A stretch of DNA of 64,000 bases, from positions 52,370 to 116,369 of the forward strand of contig NZ_BBNN01000019.1 of NCBI RefSeq assembly GCF_000829695.1. The letters are read 5' to 3'. The notes beneath the pieces are model-generated. The model ran no database searches and was not told where the DNA came from. It saw nothing but the letters and a program-made list of their open reading frames with translations. This stretch comes from Streptomyces sp. NBRC 110035 (GTDB taxonomy: Bacteria > Actinomycetota > Actinomycetes > Streptomycetales > Streptomycetaceae). Below are positions 26,375 through 34,726 of the stretch, piece after piece; the first letter of the stretch is position 1; each line of letters opens with the position of its first letter. A program made the translations under genes and the position numbers.

Positions 26375-27259
26375 ATGCAGTTCCAGCAGCTCCAGTACTT
26401 CGTGGCGGTCTCCGAGACCCGGCACTTCACCCGGGCCGCGGAGAGGGTCCACGTGGCGCAGCCGTCCCTCTCCCAGCAGATCAGGGCACTGGAGCGGGAA
26501 CTGGGCGCGGATCTGTTCCTGCGGGCCCGCGGGAACATCACGCTGACCGACGCGGGCGAGGCGCTGCTGCCGCTGGCCCGGCGCATCCTCGCCGACGCGG
26601 ACACGGCCCGGCACGAGGTGCAGGAGCTGGCACAGCTGCGCAGCGGCCGGGTCAGGCTGGGGGCCACCCCCAGCCTGTGCACCGGTCTGCTGCCGGACGT
26701 GCTGCGCGCCTTCCACGACCGCTATCCGGGCGTCCGGCTGCTGATCGAGGAGGGCGGCTCCCACGACCTGGTGCGCGAGCTGGCCCGCGGTGCCCTGGAC
26801 CTGGCCCTGGTCGTGCTGCCCCTGCCGACCCCCTCCCCAGCGCTCACCACGGTGGAGCTGCTGCGCGAGGACCTGGTGGTGGTGTCCTCCCCGGACGCCC
26901 CGAAACCCGGACGGGGCCGGCGCACCGTGCGTGTCGCCGACCTGGAGGGCGAGCGTCTGGTGATGTTCCGGCACGGCTACGACCTGCGGGAGCTGACGGT
27001 GGCCGCGTGCCGCGCGGAGGGCTTCGAGCCGGACTTCGCGGTGGAGGGCGGGGAGATGGACGCCGTGCTGGGCTTCGTCCGGGCGGGCCTGGGCTTCGCC
27101 GTCGTGCCCCGCATGGTCGCCGCGCGGTCCGGTCAGGGACTGCGGGTCACCCCTCTGGCCCACCCCGGCCTCGACCGCACCATCGCCCTGGCCCACCGCA
27201 GCGACGTGGCTCCGCCACGGGCGGCCCGGGAGCTCCAGCGGATGCTGCTGGAACGGTGA
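26375..27259 (+). CDS. LysR-family regulator divergent from sdhCAB
   Basis: This 294-residue protein has a winged helix-turn-helix (1-60: MQFQQLQYFVAVSETRHFTR, HVAQPSLSQQIRALERELG) and an effector domain (about 88-290) of the CynR/OxyR-like group. It starts 96 bp from sdhC in the opposite direction, and two inverted repeats lie between, so control of the succinate dehydrogenase operon and itself is likely. The effector is unknown. A 16-bp stem terminator follows directly. Confidence 0.92.
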   Translation: MQFQQLQYFVAVSETRHFTRAAERVHVAQPSLSQQIRALERELGADLFLRARGNITLTDAGEALLPLARRILADADTARHEVQELAQLRSGRVRLGATPSLCTGLLPDVLRAFHDRYPGVRLLIEEGGSHDLVRELARGALDLALVVLPLPTPSPALTTVELLREDLVVVSSPDAPKPGRGRRTVRVADLEGERLVMFRHGYDLRELTVAACRAEGFEPDFAVEGGEMDAVLGFVRAGLGFAVVPRMVAARSGQGLRVTPLAHPGLDRTIALAHRSDVAPPRAARELQRMLLER

Positions 27260-27270
27260 GCGCCGGCCGC

Positions 27271-27306
27271 ACCGGCCGGTGGCCGGGTGGCCGGCCACCG
27301 GCCGGT
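27271..27306. terminator. Bidirectional terminator between LysR and GGDEF-EAL genes
   Basis: A perfect 16-bp stem (27271-27286 with 27291-27306) closes a GTGG loop. It starts 12 nt after the LysR stop and serves the convergent gene ending at 27373 as well. There is no U tract. Confidence 0.75.
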
Positions 27307-27372
27307 ACTGCACCCGCTGCGCGGCCGGCACCCTCACTGCGCCGCCCCGGCCAGGCCGTCGGCGTGAGGGAT

Positions 27373-29517
27373 TCAGCCCGTCGCGTCCACCAGGGCCAGT
27401 TCGTGCAGCCGCTCCGGTGGACCCGGGCGTGCGTAGTACCAGCCCTGGGCGGTGTCGCAGCCGAGGATGCGGAGCTGTTCGGCCTGGGCTCCCGTCTCGA
27501 CACCCTCCACCGTCACCGCGAGGTCGAGGCTGTGGGCCAGGGAGACGATCCCCTCGACGATCTTGAGATCGACCGGGTCCGCCGGAAACTGCTGCATGCT
27601 CTGGGTGAAGGAACGGTCCAGCTTGAGGACACTCACCGGGAGGCGGCGCAGGTTGGCGAGGTTGGAGTAGCCGGTGCCGAAGTCGTCCAGAGCGATGTCG
27701 ACGCCCATCTCCGCGAGCCGGCGCAGCGGCTTCAGCAGGTCGTCGTCCGCGCCGATCAGCGCCGACTCGGTCACCTCCAGGCACAGCGCGTCCGGCTCCA
27801 CGCCGGTGCGCTCCAGGATGTCGACGGTGTCCTGGACCAGGCCGGGGTGGGCGAGCTGGCAGGGCGAGAGGTTCACGTTGATGCGCAGCGGGCCGAGCGT
27901 GTCCGCGCCGCCGTGCCGCTGCTGCCATGTGCGGGCCTGCCGCACGGACTGCTCGAGCACCCAGCGGCCCAGCGGGACGATCAGCCCGGTGTGCTCGGCG
28001 AGCGGGATGAACCGGTCCGGCGACAGCACCCCGTGCTGCGGGTGCAGCCAGCGCACCAGCGCCTCGGCACCCCGGACACTGCCGTCACCGAGGTGGACCA
28101 GCGGCTGGTACTCGATGAAGAACTCGCCCCGTTCCAGCGCCGCGGGCAGCGCCGTGGTGAGGCCGTGCCGGGTGATGGCGCGGGCGTCGGACTCCGGGTC
28201 GGCGAGCTCGAAACGGTTGCCGCCCGCCGACTTGGCCCGGTACATGGTGATGTCGGCGCTGCGCAGCACCTCCGCCGGACCGCGCTCCCCGGCCGGTCCC
28301 TCGACCACGCCGATGCTGCCGCGCACGGTCAGGTCCCTGCCGTCGACGCCGACGGGGGCGAGCAGCGCGTTCATGATGCGGGCGGCGAGTTCGTGGACCG
28401 TGTGCTGGGTGTCGGGGCCCGTGGTCAGCGCCACGAACTCGTCGCCGCCGAGCCGGGCGACCATCTCACCGGGCGCGGTGGCACAGGACTGGAGCCGGTC
28501 GGCGACCTCGACGAGCAGCCGGTCACCGGCCGCGTGCCCGAGACTGTCGTTGACGGTCTTGAAGCCGTCCAGGTCGAGGTAGCACAGGCCGAAGCGCTGT
28601 CCCTCGCCCGCGTTCAGCGCCTTCTCGAGCCGCTCGAAGAAGAACGTGCGGTTGGGCAGACCGGTCAGCGCGTCGTGGGTGGCCTCGTAGCGCAGCCGGA
28701 GGTTGAGCAGCCGCCGCTCGGTGGTGTCCTCCATGAGCGCGAGCTGGTACTGCGGTTCACCGTCGGCGTCGCGCAGCAGGGACACCGTGAGGTTGGTCCA
28801 CAGCACCGTGCCGTCGGGCCGGTAGAACGCCTTCTCGAGGTGGTAGTGCTCGCGCTCGCCGCGTACCAGCTCGTCGTAGAGGGCCCAGGTCTGCGGGGCG
28901 TCGTCGGGGTGCGTCCACTCCGGGACACCGCGGCTGCGCAGGCTCTGTTCGGACAGGCCGAACATGCGCCGCAGGGCGGCGTTGACCTGGAGGATGTTGC
29001 CCTTGAGGTCGGCGATGCCGATGCCTATGGCCGCGCCCTCGAAGACCGCGCGGAACCTGGCCTCGGTGTCGTGCAGGGCCTGTGCCACCACGCCCTGCGC
29101 CCGCAGCGCGGCCTGGGCGATGGCCTCCTGCTCGGCCAGCGTCCGCTCGCGCAGCGCCTGCGCGTATCCGGCGGCCATGGCGTGCTGCACTCTGGCACTG
29201 CGCGCCCGCAGGTCCTCGCGGTCGCCGTCGCCGCCGCAGTACAGGACGAGGTAGGCGTCCACGCAGTCCAGGGTCCGGCTGAGCGCCTCCGGGTCGGTGC
29301 AGTGTGCCCGGACCAGGGCGGCGCCGACCTCCTTGCCGGTGTCCGGGTCGAACGCCCTCGCCCGTAGCGCCTCGCTCAACCGCCGCGCCAGCGGGAGCAG
29401 TTGCTTCTCCAACTCCGGCCGGGTCGACGAGGTCGAGGTCACCGGGAAGACCGCCCGGCTCCAGATCGTCGCGAACCGGCGCAGTCTGTCCTCCGGCCCG
29501 TCCGGCTCCGCGCTCAC
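27373..29517 (-). CDS. rmdA: PAS-GGDEF-EAL cyclic-di-GMP turnover protein (RmdA-type)
   Basis: The 714-residue cytoplasmic protein has an N-terminal alpha-helical region (1-150), a PAS domain (about 155-265: FRAVFEGAAIGIGIADLKGN, WTHPDDAPQTW), a GGDEF domain (about 275-425) with intact RLGGDEFVAL, and an EAL domain (about 445-700) with intact GAEALVRWLHP, DDFGTGYSNL and KLDRSF. Both active sites look complete, so synthesis and hydrolysis of c-di-GMP are both possible. S. coelicolor RmdA, which controls aerial growth, has this architecture and lies near sdh genes. The GTG at 29517 overlaps the stop of the methyltransferase gene (29514-29517). Confidence 0.9.
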   Translation of the reverse strand: MSAEPDGPEDRLRRFATIWSRAVFPVTSTSSTRPELEKQLLPLARRLSEALRARAFDPDTGKEVGAALVRAHCTDPEALSRTLDCVDAYLVLYCGGDGDREDLRARSARVQHAMAAGYAQALRERTLAEQEAIAQAALRAQGVVAQALHDTEARFRAVFEGAAIGIGIADLKGNILQVNAALRRMFGLSEQSLRSRGVPEWTHPDDAPQTWALYDELVRGEREHYHLEKAFYRPDGTVLWTNLTVSLLRDADGEPQYQLALMEDTTERRLLNLRLRYEATHDALTGLPNRTFFFERLEKALNAGEGQRFGLCYLDLDGFKTVNDSLGHAAGDRLLVEVADRLQSCATAPGEMVARLGGDEFVALTTGPDTQHTVHELAARIMNALLAPVGVDGRDLTVRGSIGVVEGPAGERGPAEVLRSADITMYRAKSAGGNRFELADPESDARAITRHGLTTALPAALERGEFFIEYQPLVHLGDGSVRGAEALVRWLHPQHGVLSPDRFIPLAEHTGLIVPLGRWVLEQSVRQARTWQQRHGGADTLGPLRINVNLSPCQLAHPGLVQDTVDILERTGVEPDALCLEVTESALIGADDDLLKPLRRLAEMGVDIALDDFGTGYSNLANLRRLPVSVLKLDRSFTQSMQQFPADPVDLKIVEGIVSLAHSLDLAVTVEGVETGAQAEQLRILGCDTAQGWYYARPGPPERLHELALVDATG

Positions 29518-30326
29518 GCGGTACGCCCCACGCCCGCGTAAGCGGAGAAGGCGTAGGGATCCTCGTCCTCCGGTGCGGTGTCCGGCCGCCACTTCGGCAT
29601 CGGCACCAGTCCGGGTTCCACCATGTCGTACCCCTCGAAGAACCGCGCGATCTCGTCGCGCGAGCGCATGATCAACGGGTTGCGGATGTCCTTGTACACG
29701 TCCACCGCGCCACCGGCCCGCTCCGGCGGCAGCGGAATTCCCTCGTACGAGGCATGGGTGAGCATCAGCATACTGCCGGGCGCGAGTGCGTCGCGCAGCT
29801 GGGCCACCGCCGCGTACGGGTCCTCCGCGTCGTCCACGAAGTGGAGGACGGCGACGAGCAGCAGCGCCACCGGGCGTTTCAGGTCGATCAGGTGTCCGAC
29901 CTCGTCACTGCCCAGGATCTCCTGGGGCTTACGAAGGTCCGCGGCGACAACGGCCGCGTCCTCGTTGCCCTCGAGGACGGCCTGGCTGTGCGCGACGGCC
30001 ACCGGGTCGTGGTCGACGTAGACCACCCGCGCGCCGGGAGCGGCAGCCTGCGCCACCTCGTGCACATTGCCGAACGTCGGGATGCCGGAGCCGATGTCCA
30101 GGAACTGGGTGACGCCCTCACCGGCCGCGAACCGCACCGCCCGGCGCAGGAACCCCCTGTTCGCCTGCATGACCTTCGGCAGCCCCGGCATGAACTCCAT
30201 GGCCCTGCGGGCCGCTTCCCGGTCGACCTCGAAGTTGTGCGAACCGCCCAGGTAGTAGTCGTACATCCGGGAAACGCTGGGCACCGTGATGTCGATGCTC
30301 CGCGGGGCCCAGGCGGGACGCTCCAT
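29514..30326 (-). CDS. SAM-dependent methyltransferase (PF04672/DUF574 family)
   Basis: The 270-residue protein carries the actinobacteria-specific DUF574 pattern: SVSRMYDYYLGGSHNFEVDR near the start, FLDIGSGIPTFGNVHEVAQ for SAM binding, VVYVDHDPVAVAHSQAVL and the ALLLVAVLHFVDDAEDPYAAV block. Its methyl acceptor is unknown. The ATG at 30326 follows GGAGAG. Its stop overlaps the rmdA start, so the two are translationally coupled. Linking a methyltransferase to c-di-GMP turnover is suggestive but unproven. Confidence 0.9.
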   Translation of the reverse strand: MERPAWAPRSIDITVPSVSRMYDYYLGGSHNFEVDREAARRAMEFMPGLPKVMQANRGFLRRAVRFAAGEGVTQFLDIGSGIPTFGNVHEVAQAAAPGARVVYVDHDPVAVAHSQAVLEGNEDAAVVAADLRKPQEILGSDEVGHLIDLKRPVALLLVAVLHFVDDAEDPYAAVAQLRDALAPGSMLMLTHASYEGIPLPPERAGGAVDVYKDIRNPLIMRSRDEIARFFEGYDMVEPGLVPMPKWRPDTAPEDEDPYAFSAYAGVGRTA

Positions 30327-30699
30327 CTATCTCTCCACAGCGTTGGCGATCCGGTGTCCGAGCAGAGGCTACTGATCGCTCGCCAATGGAGCGACCCCAA
30401 ACGGAAATTGACCATCCGTTCCCGGTCACTGCCTACGGCATGTGCCGAATGGGCAACCGTGAGCACACTACGAAAAGCATGCACGGCATTCCGGAGAGTT
30501 CCGGCACCTGAAGAAGCCGGGCGCACACAATGGCGCGACGCACGGAGAAAAGGGCGAGCGGCGCAGGAAAGGTGAAGAGCGCCGGAAATTCCGCGAGTTC
30601 CGGTGAATCACGGCAAAACGGTCCGCCTCTCCGCGGGACACGGAGAGGCGGACCGGGGGCCACGGCGCCGGAGGGGAACGACGCCCCGGGGAGGTGGTG
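30327..30699. other. Intergenic region between methyltransferase and lipoprotein genes
   Basis: No gene is supported here. The stretch holds the methyltransferase promoter (not resolvable) and the lipoprotein terminator at 30621-30653. It has an unusually A-rich patch (about 30440-30610) compared with the flanks. Confidence 0.4.
30621..30653 (-). terminator. Rho-independent-type terminator of the lipoprotein gene
   Basis: A perfect 13-bp stem (30621-30633 with 30641-30653) has a 7-nt loop and is followed on the minus strand by CGTTTTGCCG, giving a short U run. Confidence 0.75.
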
Positions 30700-31626
30700 C
30701 TACTTCTCCGGCGCGCCGACGGGCTCTCCGTCCGGCCGCACCGCGTACCAGGTCCCGCCGACGCCCTGGCCGTTGGTGTCACCGGCGGCCTTGTCGCCCG
30801 CGAAGGTGTAGATCGGCCAGCAGTTGATCGTCTGCTGCTCGGCCTTGTTGTCGGGGCGGGTGAAGGTCATGTAGTTCTTCTTCTGGATGCCCTTGGTGTC
30901 GTTGATGTCGACCGGCGCCACCGCCGGCCACTTCTCCAGGCAGGCACCGGTACAGGCGGAGACCGGGTCGGGCCAGGCCTCGTCCTTCATGAAGCGGTAG
31001 ACGGTCCTGCCGTCCTTGTCGACGACGATCTCGCCGAGTTCGGGATCCTCCCGGGTGGACAGGCCGGGCTGCTCGCCGGCCTCCTGCGCCTTCTTGCCCT
31101 CGGGGGTCAGCGCGAACCACTTGCCGCCCACGCCCTGGCCCTTGACGTCACCGGCGTTGACGTCCTTGACGTAGTGGTAGGCGGGCCAGCCGTCGACGGT
31201 GAGCTGCTTGGTGCCGTCGGCCCGGGTGACCTCACCGAGGAGGGACTCGTCGATGCCCTCACCGGCCGCGGCGTCGTCGGCGAGCACCGGCGGCCAGGTC
31301 TCGGCGCAGTCGCCGTCGCAGTTGGACTTGGGAGGCTCGGCGGTGTCCTGGTCGAAGCGGTAGAGCGTGAGTCCGAGCTCGTCCGTCACCAGCTTGCCGA
31401 GTTCGGCGTTGCTGGCGACGGCCAGCTTGCCCGCACCGCCGGCCGGGCTCGCGGAGGCCTCCGTGCCGGCCCCGGTGTCGATGCCTCCGAGGTCTCCGGG
31501 CGCGGCCGAGGCGCCCACGTTCTGACTGCCGGCCGGCGGCGGGGTGTCCTGACCGCACGCCGTCGTCAGCGTCAGCACCGCCGCGGCGCTCACCACCAGT
31601 GAGGCGGTCCGCCAGGAGGTCTTCAT
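30700..31626 (-). CDS. SCO0930-family secreted-repeat lipoprotein
   Basis: The 308-residue exported protein has a lipoprotein signal (MKTSWRTASLVVSAAAVLTL, lipobox LTTAC, acylated Cys24), a Gly/Ala/Ser linker (about 30-65), then four degenerate copies of the PF03640 'secreted repeat'. The repeats have the pattern G..LYRFDQD..PPKSNCDGDCAETWPPV, paired with GWPAYHYVKD...GQGVGGKWFAL. The CDGDC and CTGAC cysteine pairs resemble those of haem- or redox-linked members. It should sit on the outer face of the membrane. Function is not known; some relatives lie beside respiratory genes. It starts at ATG 31626 and ends at a good terminator. Confidence 0.88.
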   Translation of the reverse strand: MKTSWRTASLVVSAAAVLTLTTACGQDTPPPAGSQNVGASAAPGDLGGIDTGAGTEASASPAGGAGKLAVASNAELGKLVTDELGLTLYRFDQDTAEPPKSNCDGDCAETWPPVLADDAAAGEGIDESLLGEVTRADGTKQLTVDGWPAYHYVKDVNAGDVKGQGVGGKWFALTPEGKKAQEAGEQPGLSTREDPELGEIVVDKDGRTVYRFMKDEAWPDPVSACTGACLEKWPAVAPVDINDTKGIQKKNYMTFTRPDNKAEQQTINCWPIYTFAGDKAAGDTNGQGVGGTWYAVRPDGEPVGAPEK

Positions 31627-31844
31627 CTAAACTCCAGATCATCACAAGGGTGTTGCAGCGCCCTGCTGCGCCGCCGCTCGACGTGGAGTACGCATGAGCG
31701 CACCTGCCGTGTTCAACGCGGGTCGATATTTCTTCCGGAGCCCGTTGTTCCTCCCTTTATCACCCGGTCCGTCCCATGCATCACACATCCGCTCGCGCTC
31801 TCCCATCGAGTGATCGGCGCAGGATCAAACAGGATTTGCCGGAT

Positions 31845-31862
31845 TTAACTCCATTGGGTTAA
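31845..31862. promoter_or_regulatory. AT-rich inverted repeat upstream of the proline-rich protein
   Basis: TTAAC-N8-GTTAA lies 40-57 nt before the start at 31902, in an A+T-rich stretch that is unusual for this window. It is a candidate operator or promoter element. Confidence 0.35.
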
Positions 31863-31901
31863 TCACCCGGAACTGACACGCGTCCCGGCGGAGCGCGGCT
31901 C

Positions 31902-32537
31902 ATGATCTCCATCGTGCAAGGACTCGTACCGACCCGATCCGCCCTCGTCGCCAGGGCGTTGGCGACGGCGACGCTGACCTGGGCGCTCACCGGCGCGCCG
32001 GGCACGGCGGTGGCCGACGCGTGCGCCTACGCCTCGACGGGCCCGGAGGGAACGGAGGCGGTGGCGGTCGTCGGAAACCTGACCTGGCCACTCCCCCCGG
32101 CCTGTTCACCCCCCGCACCCCCGCCCGCACCACCCCCTCCGCCACCCGCGCCCCCGCCCGCACCACCTCCTCCGCCACCCGCGCCCGAACCCACTCCGCC
32201 CCCGCCACCACCCGCTCCCCCGCCACCGAAGTCCGAGCCCACCACCACGGCACCCGATCCCCCGCCCCCCTCACCCCCACGCCAGGCCCGCCCGGCGCCA
32301 CCCCCCGCACGTCCGGCCCCGCCCCTTCCCCCACCTCCCCCGCCGCCACCGAGCCCCTCATCCACCCCGTCGGCCACCCCTGCACCCCGCCCCTCCGTGA
32401 CGCCCGTGCACTACCCCCGGTACCGCGCCGCGCGTCCGGTCGAGCGGCCGTCCGGTGGTGCCACGTCACCGCTCACCTTCGTCCTGCTCATCATCACGCC
32501 CGCGGTCGTCGCCATCGCCGCGCTGCGGCCTCGCTGA
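31902..32537 (+). CDS. Proline-rich secreted/wall-spanning protein
   Basis: This 211-residue protein has an N-terminal signal-like segment (about 15-37, ending GTAVADACAYA), then a central region (about 62-160) made almost only of Pro with Ala, Ser, Thr and Glu (blocks like PPAPPPAPPPPPPAP), and a C-terminal hydrophobic helix (about 190-207, LTFVLLIITPAVVAIAAL) ending RPR. This suggests an exported protein anchored by the C-terminal helix with an extended proline stalk. ATG 31902 is the only sensible start, and its ribosome site is weak. Low-complexity sequence makes homology weak; the reverse strand also has long Gly-rich open frames, which are shadows. Confidence 0.62.
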   Translation: MISIVQGLVPTRSALVARALATATLTWALTGAPGTAVADACAYASTGPEGTEAVAVVGNLTWPLPPACSPPAPPPAPPPPPPAPPPAPPPPPPAPEPTPPPPPPAPPPPKSEPTTTAPDPPPPSPPRQARPAPPPARPAPPLPPPPPPPPSPSSTPSATPAPRPSVTPVHYPRYRAARPVERPSGGATSPLTFVLLIITPAVVAIAALRPR

Positions 32538-32591
32538 GCCCCGGGCCCGCCCGTCCCCGCCGAACCCGACAATCCGCCGTGGAGGCACCTC

Positions 32592-33356
32592 TTGCCGGAA
32601 TGGCTCGTTCTCACCCTCGCGATGCTGGCCGTCTGCGTCGTGGTGGTCGTCATCACCCTCGTACGCCACCGCACGGCTCCCGACGACGAGGACCCCAGCG
32701 AGACCCCGGACGTCATCGAGTACATGACGATGTGGATCGGCGTGGTGTACGCCATCGTCCTGGGCCTTGCCATCGCCGGGGTCTGGGAGGGACGCAGCGC
32801 CGCCCAGGACCACGTACGGGCGGAGGCGGTGGCACTGCACGAGATCTCGGAGCGGGTACGGACCTATCCGGCCGACGTCCGCGACCGCATTCGGGACGAT
32901 GTCAACGCCTATGTCGGACACGTCGTGACCACCGAGTGGCGCGCCATGGCCGACGACGGACAGGTCACCGGGCGCGGAACCGAGTTGCTCGACCGGATCC
33001 GCCGGGACGTCACCGACTACGAACCGCGGACGGACTTCGAGGCCCAGGCCTATCAGCCGCTCGTCGACCAGGTGTCCGCCGCCGACCAGGCACGCGCCGC
33101 CCGTGCGGAGTCGACCGGGGAGACCATGCCGGGCGTGGTGTGGTTCGGGCTGATCGGCGGGGCCGTCATCACCATCGGGATGATCTTCGCGCTGCAGATC
33201 CGGCGCACCCGGCGGGAACTGGTCCTCGCCGGCCTGTTCTCGGCTCTGATCGCCTTCCTGCTCTTCCTGATCTGGGATTTCGACGCGCCGTTCAGCCGTG
33301 GCCTCGCCGCGTCGGCCGATCCGTTCCGCCTCCTGTTCCCCGACGTCGGGAGCTGA
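32592..33356 (+). CDS. DUF4239 (bestrophin-like) membrane protein
   Basis: The 254-residue protein has four membrane helices in two pairs: about 4-22 (LVLTLAMLAVCVVVVVITLV) and 48-66 (WIGVVYAIVLGLAIAGVW), then about 176-196 and 203-222. The central soluble part (70-170) carries acidic and basic helices. This matches PF14023/DUF4239 proteins. The start is a TTG at 32592, chosen because GGAGG (32581-32585) lies 6 nt upstream; no ATG or GTG fits. It follows the proline-rich gene by 54 nt, so the two may be co-transcribed. Function is unknown. Confidence 0.82.
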   Translation: MPEWLVLTLAMLAVCVVVVVITLVRHRTAPDDEDPSETPDVIEYMTMWIGVVYAIVLGLAIAGVWEGRSAAQDHVRAEAVALHEISERVRTYPADVRDRIRDDVNAYVGHVVTTEWRAMADDGQVTGRGTELLDRIRRDVTDYEPRTDFEAQAYQPLVDQVSAADQARAARAESTGETMPGVVWFGLIGGAVITIGMIFALQIRRTRRELVLAGLFSALIAFLLFLIWDFDAPFSRGLAASADPFRLLFPDVGS

Positions 33357-33453
33357 CCGTTTCGCACCACGGTGGTGGTCCAGAGCTGTGCGCCACGCCG
33401 TACGTGTCCCCCTTCCGCAGTACCGGTGGTCCCTCCTTCGGCCCACAGGAGTG

Positions 33454-33505
33454 ACCCGTTCGCGCGACTGCGATCGCGCCACCCGGCGCGGTTTCCTAGC
33501 GTTTC
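33454..33505 (+). promoter_or_regulatory. Two-box upstream element, copy 1
   Basis: ACCCGTTCGC (33454-33463) and CTAGCGTTTC (33496-33505) are 42 nt apart, start to start. The same two boxes with the same spacing lie before the sortase gene (34958-35009). TAGCGT fits a -10 hexamer; the distal box would then be an activator site around -60. Confidence 0.6.
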
Positions 33506-33578
33506 GGACATCGAGCCGCATTCCTGAGCGCGGGCGGAACAGGTCCGCCGCTGCTCCTCGGGACCCGGAGGACTCACC

Positions 33579-34136
33579 ATGCACGCGATACGCGTCGCTT
33601 CCGCCACACCCCTGGGCGTCAGCGCCCCGGCCCTCGCCGTCGCGCCGGGTGCCGTCGCCGTGGGCGGCGATGTCACACCGTCAGGCTTCGGTGTCCGGCC
33701 CGCCCTCGTCGAGCCCGGCGACCGGGTCACTCTGTGGGTGGACCGGGCAGGCGGCGGGTGCGAGGGACACGGGACGGTCCCCTCGCCGGTCTTCGACACG
33801 GTGACCGTCCCGGGGGAGCGCTCGAAGGCGACGGCGGAGGTGTACCGGGACGTCGGGCCCGGCGCGGTCCACCAGGTGGCGTTCACCTGTGAGGGTGTCA
33901 CCGGCACCACCAGTCCGGCCGTCTCCGGTGGCCGCCCCGTACCGCTCCCCTCTCCGCTGCCCGTGGAAGCCGGGGGCGCGACCGGGTACCCGAGGGGGGT
34001 GGTGCACGCCGGGGAGGGCGGCACTCCGGCCGGCCTCGCCGTGGGCGGGGCCGGGCTCGGCGCCGCACTCGTCACGGGCCCGGTGGACGCCGTGTACCGC
34101 TTCACCCGCCGTGACGGTGCACGGGACGGCACCTGA
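33579..34136 (+). CDS. Secreted protein, paralogue of the convergent gene at 34229
   Basis: The 185-residue protein has a short, weak signal-like start (MHAIRVASATPLGVSAPALA), an extracellular-looking beta-sandwich region (about 30-110: SGFGVRPALVEPGDRVTLWV, GAVHQVAFTCEGV) and a hydrophobic Gly/Ala segment near 150-170. Pieces align with the convergent protein: 'LVEPGDRVTLWVDRAGGGCEG' with 'VIARGGQLTITVDGCPNGG', and the two-Cys pattern. ATG 33579 follows GGACCCGGAGG. It may be a diverging copy, since its C-terminal anchor is poorer than in the partner. Function is unknown; the shared promoter element links it to the sortase. Confidence 0.68.
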   Translation: MHAIRVASATPLGVSAPALAVAPGAVAVGGDVTPSGFGVRPALVEPGDRVTLWVDRAGGGCEGHGTVPSPVFDTVTVPGERSKATAEVYRDVGPGAVHQVAFTCEGVTGTTSPAVSGGRPVPLPSPLPVEAGGATGYPRGVVHAGEGGTPAGLAVGGAGLGAALVTGPVDAVYRFTRRDGARDGT

Positions 34137-34151
34137 CGGCCCCACACGGCT

Positions 34152-34183
34152 GCGCCCCGGACCCGGTCGGGGATCCGGGGCGC
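34152..34183. terminator. Bidirectional terminator between the convergent paralogues
   Basis: GCGCCCCGGA (34152-34161) pairs with TCCGGGGCGC (34174-34183). Inside this, CCC/GGG pairs can extend the stem with one bulge. It lies midway between the two convergent stops. Confidence 0.7.
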
Positions 34184-34228
34184 GGCCTCCAGTCACACGT
34201 GCGAAACGGCCGCCGGGAAGGGCTGGGA

Positions 34229-34726
34229 TCAGAACTGCTTCTCGGCGCGGCGGCGCATCCAGAAGACACCGCCGGCGGCGGCCGCGGCGGCCACCAGTCC
34301 ACCGCCGATGGCCATGTCGGTCGGGGTCGCACCGTCGGTGCTGCTGCCGCCGAGGCCACCGCGGACCCCGCCGATGACGGTGAAGGCGGCGGGCCGGGTC
34401 AGGCTGCGGCCGGAGCAGTGCACCGTGATGTCGTACGAGCCGGGGCGGGCGTCGTCGTCGATGGTGGCGGTGCCCTTCGCGGTGTCGCCGGAGCCGTGGA
34501 CCGGAGTCAGGTTGGTCCTGGGGAAGGCGTTGGACGTGGCGTGGCCACCGTTGGGGCAGCCGTCGACGGTGATGGTCAGCTGGCCGCCACGGGCGATGAC
34601 GCTGGGCAGGGCGACGATGTTGGACGGGCTGGGGACCCGGCCGCCGTCCGCGACGGCGGCCGGGGCGGCGAGCCCGAGGACGGCGACCGCGGCGCCGGCG
34701 GACGCCAGGGCACGTGACTTTCGCAT
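34229..34726 (-). CDS. Secreted protein with C-terminal membrane anchor
   Basis: This 165-residue protein has a clean signal peptide (MRKSRALASAGAAVAVLGLA, cleavage near AVADGG, about 27), a beta-rich domain with two cysteines (TVDGCPNGG, TVHCSGRSL; about 55 and 100, probably disulfide) and a C-terminal helix (about 137-157, AIGGGLVAAAAAAGGVFW) followed by MRRRAEKQF. The tail resembles a wall or membrane anchor, but no LPXTG-type motif precedes the helix, so it is more likely membrane-retained than a sortase substrate. ATG 34726 has GAGGAAC-type pairing upstream. It is convergent with the paralogue at 33579 and divergent from the class F sortase. Confidence 0.82.
   Translation of the reverse strand: MRKSRALASAGAAVAVLGLAAPAAVADGGRVPSPSNIVALPSVIARGGQLTITVDGCPNGGHATSNAFPRTNLTPVHGSGDTAKGTATIDDDARPGSYDITVHCSGRSLTRPAAFTVIGGVRGGLGGSSTDGATPTDMAIGGGLVAAAAAAGGVFWMRRRAEKQF

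Noticed and set aside
31987..32469. Gly/Arg-rich open frames antisense to the proline-rich gene
   Set aside because: Low-complexity complement of proline codons (CCC/CCG become GGG/CGG); no start context or family.
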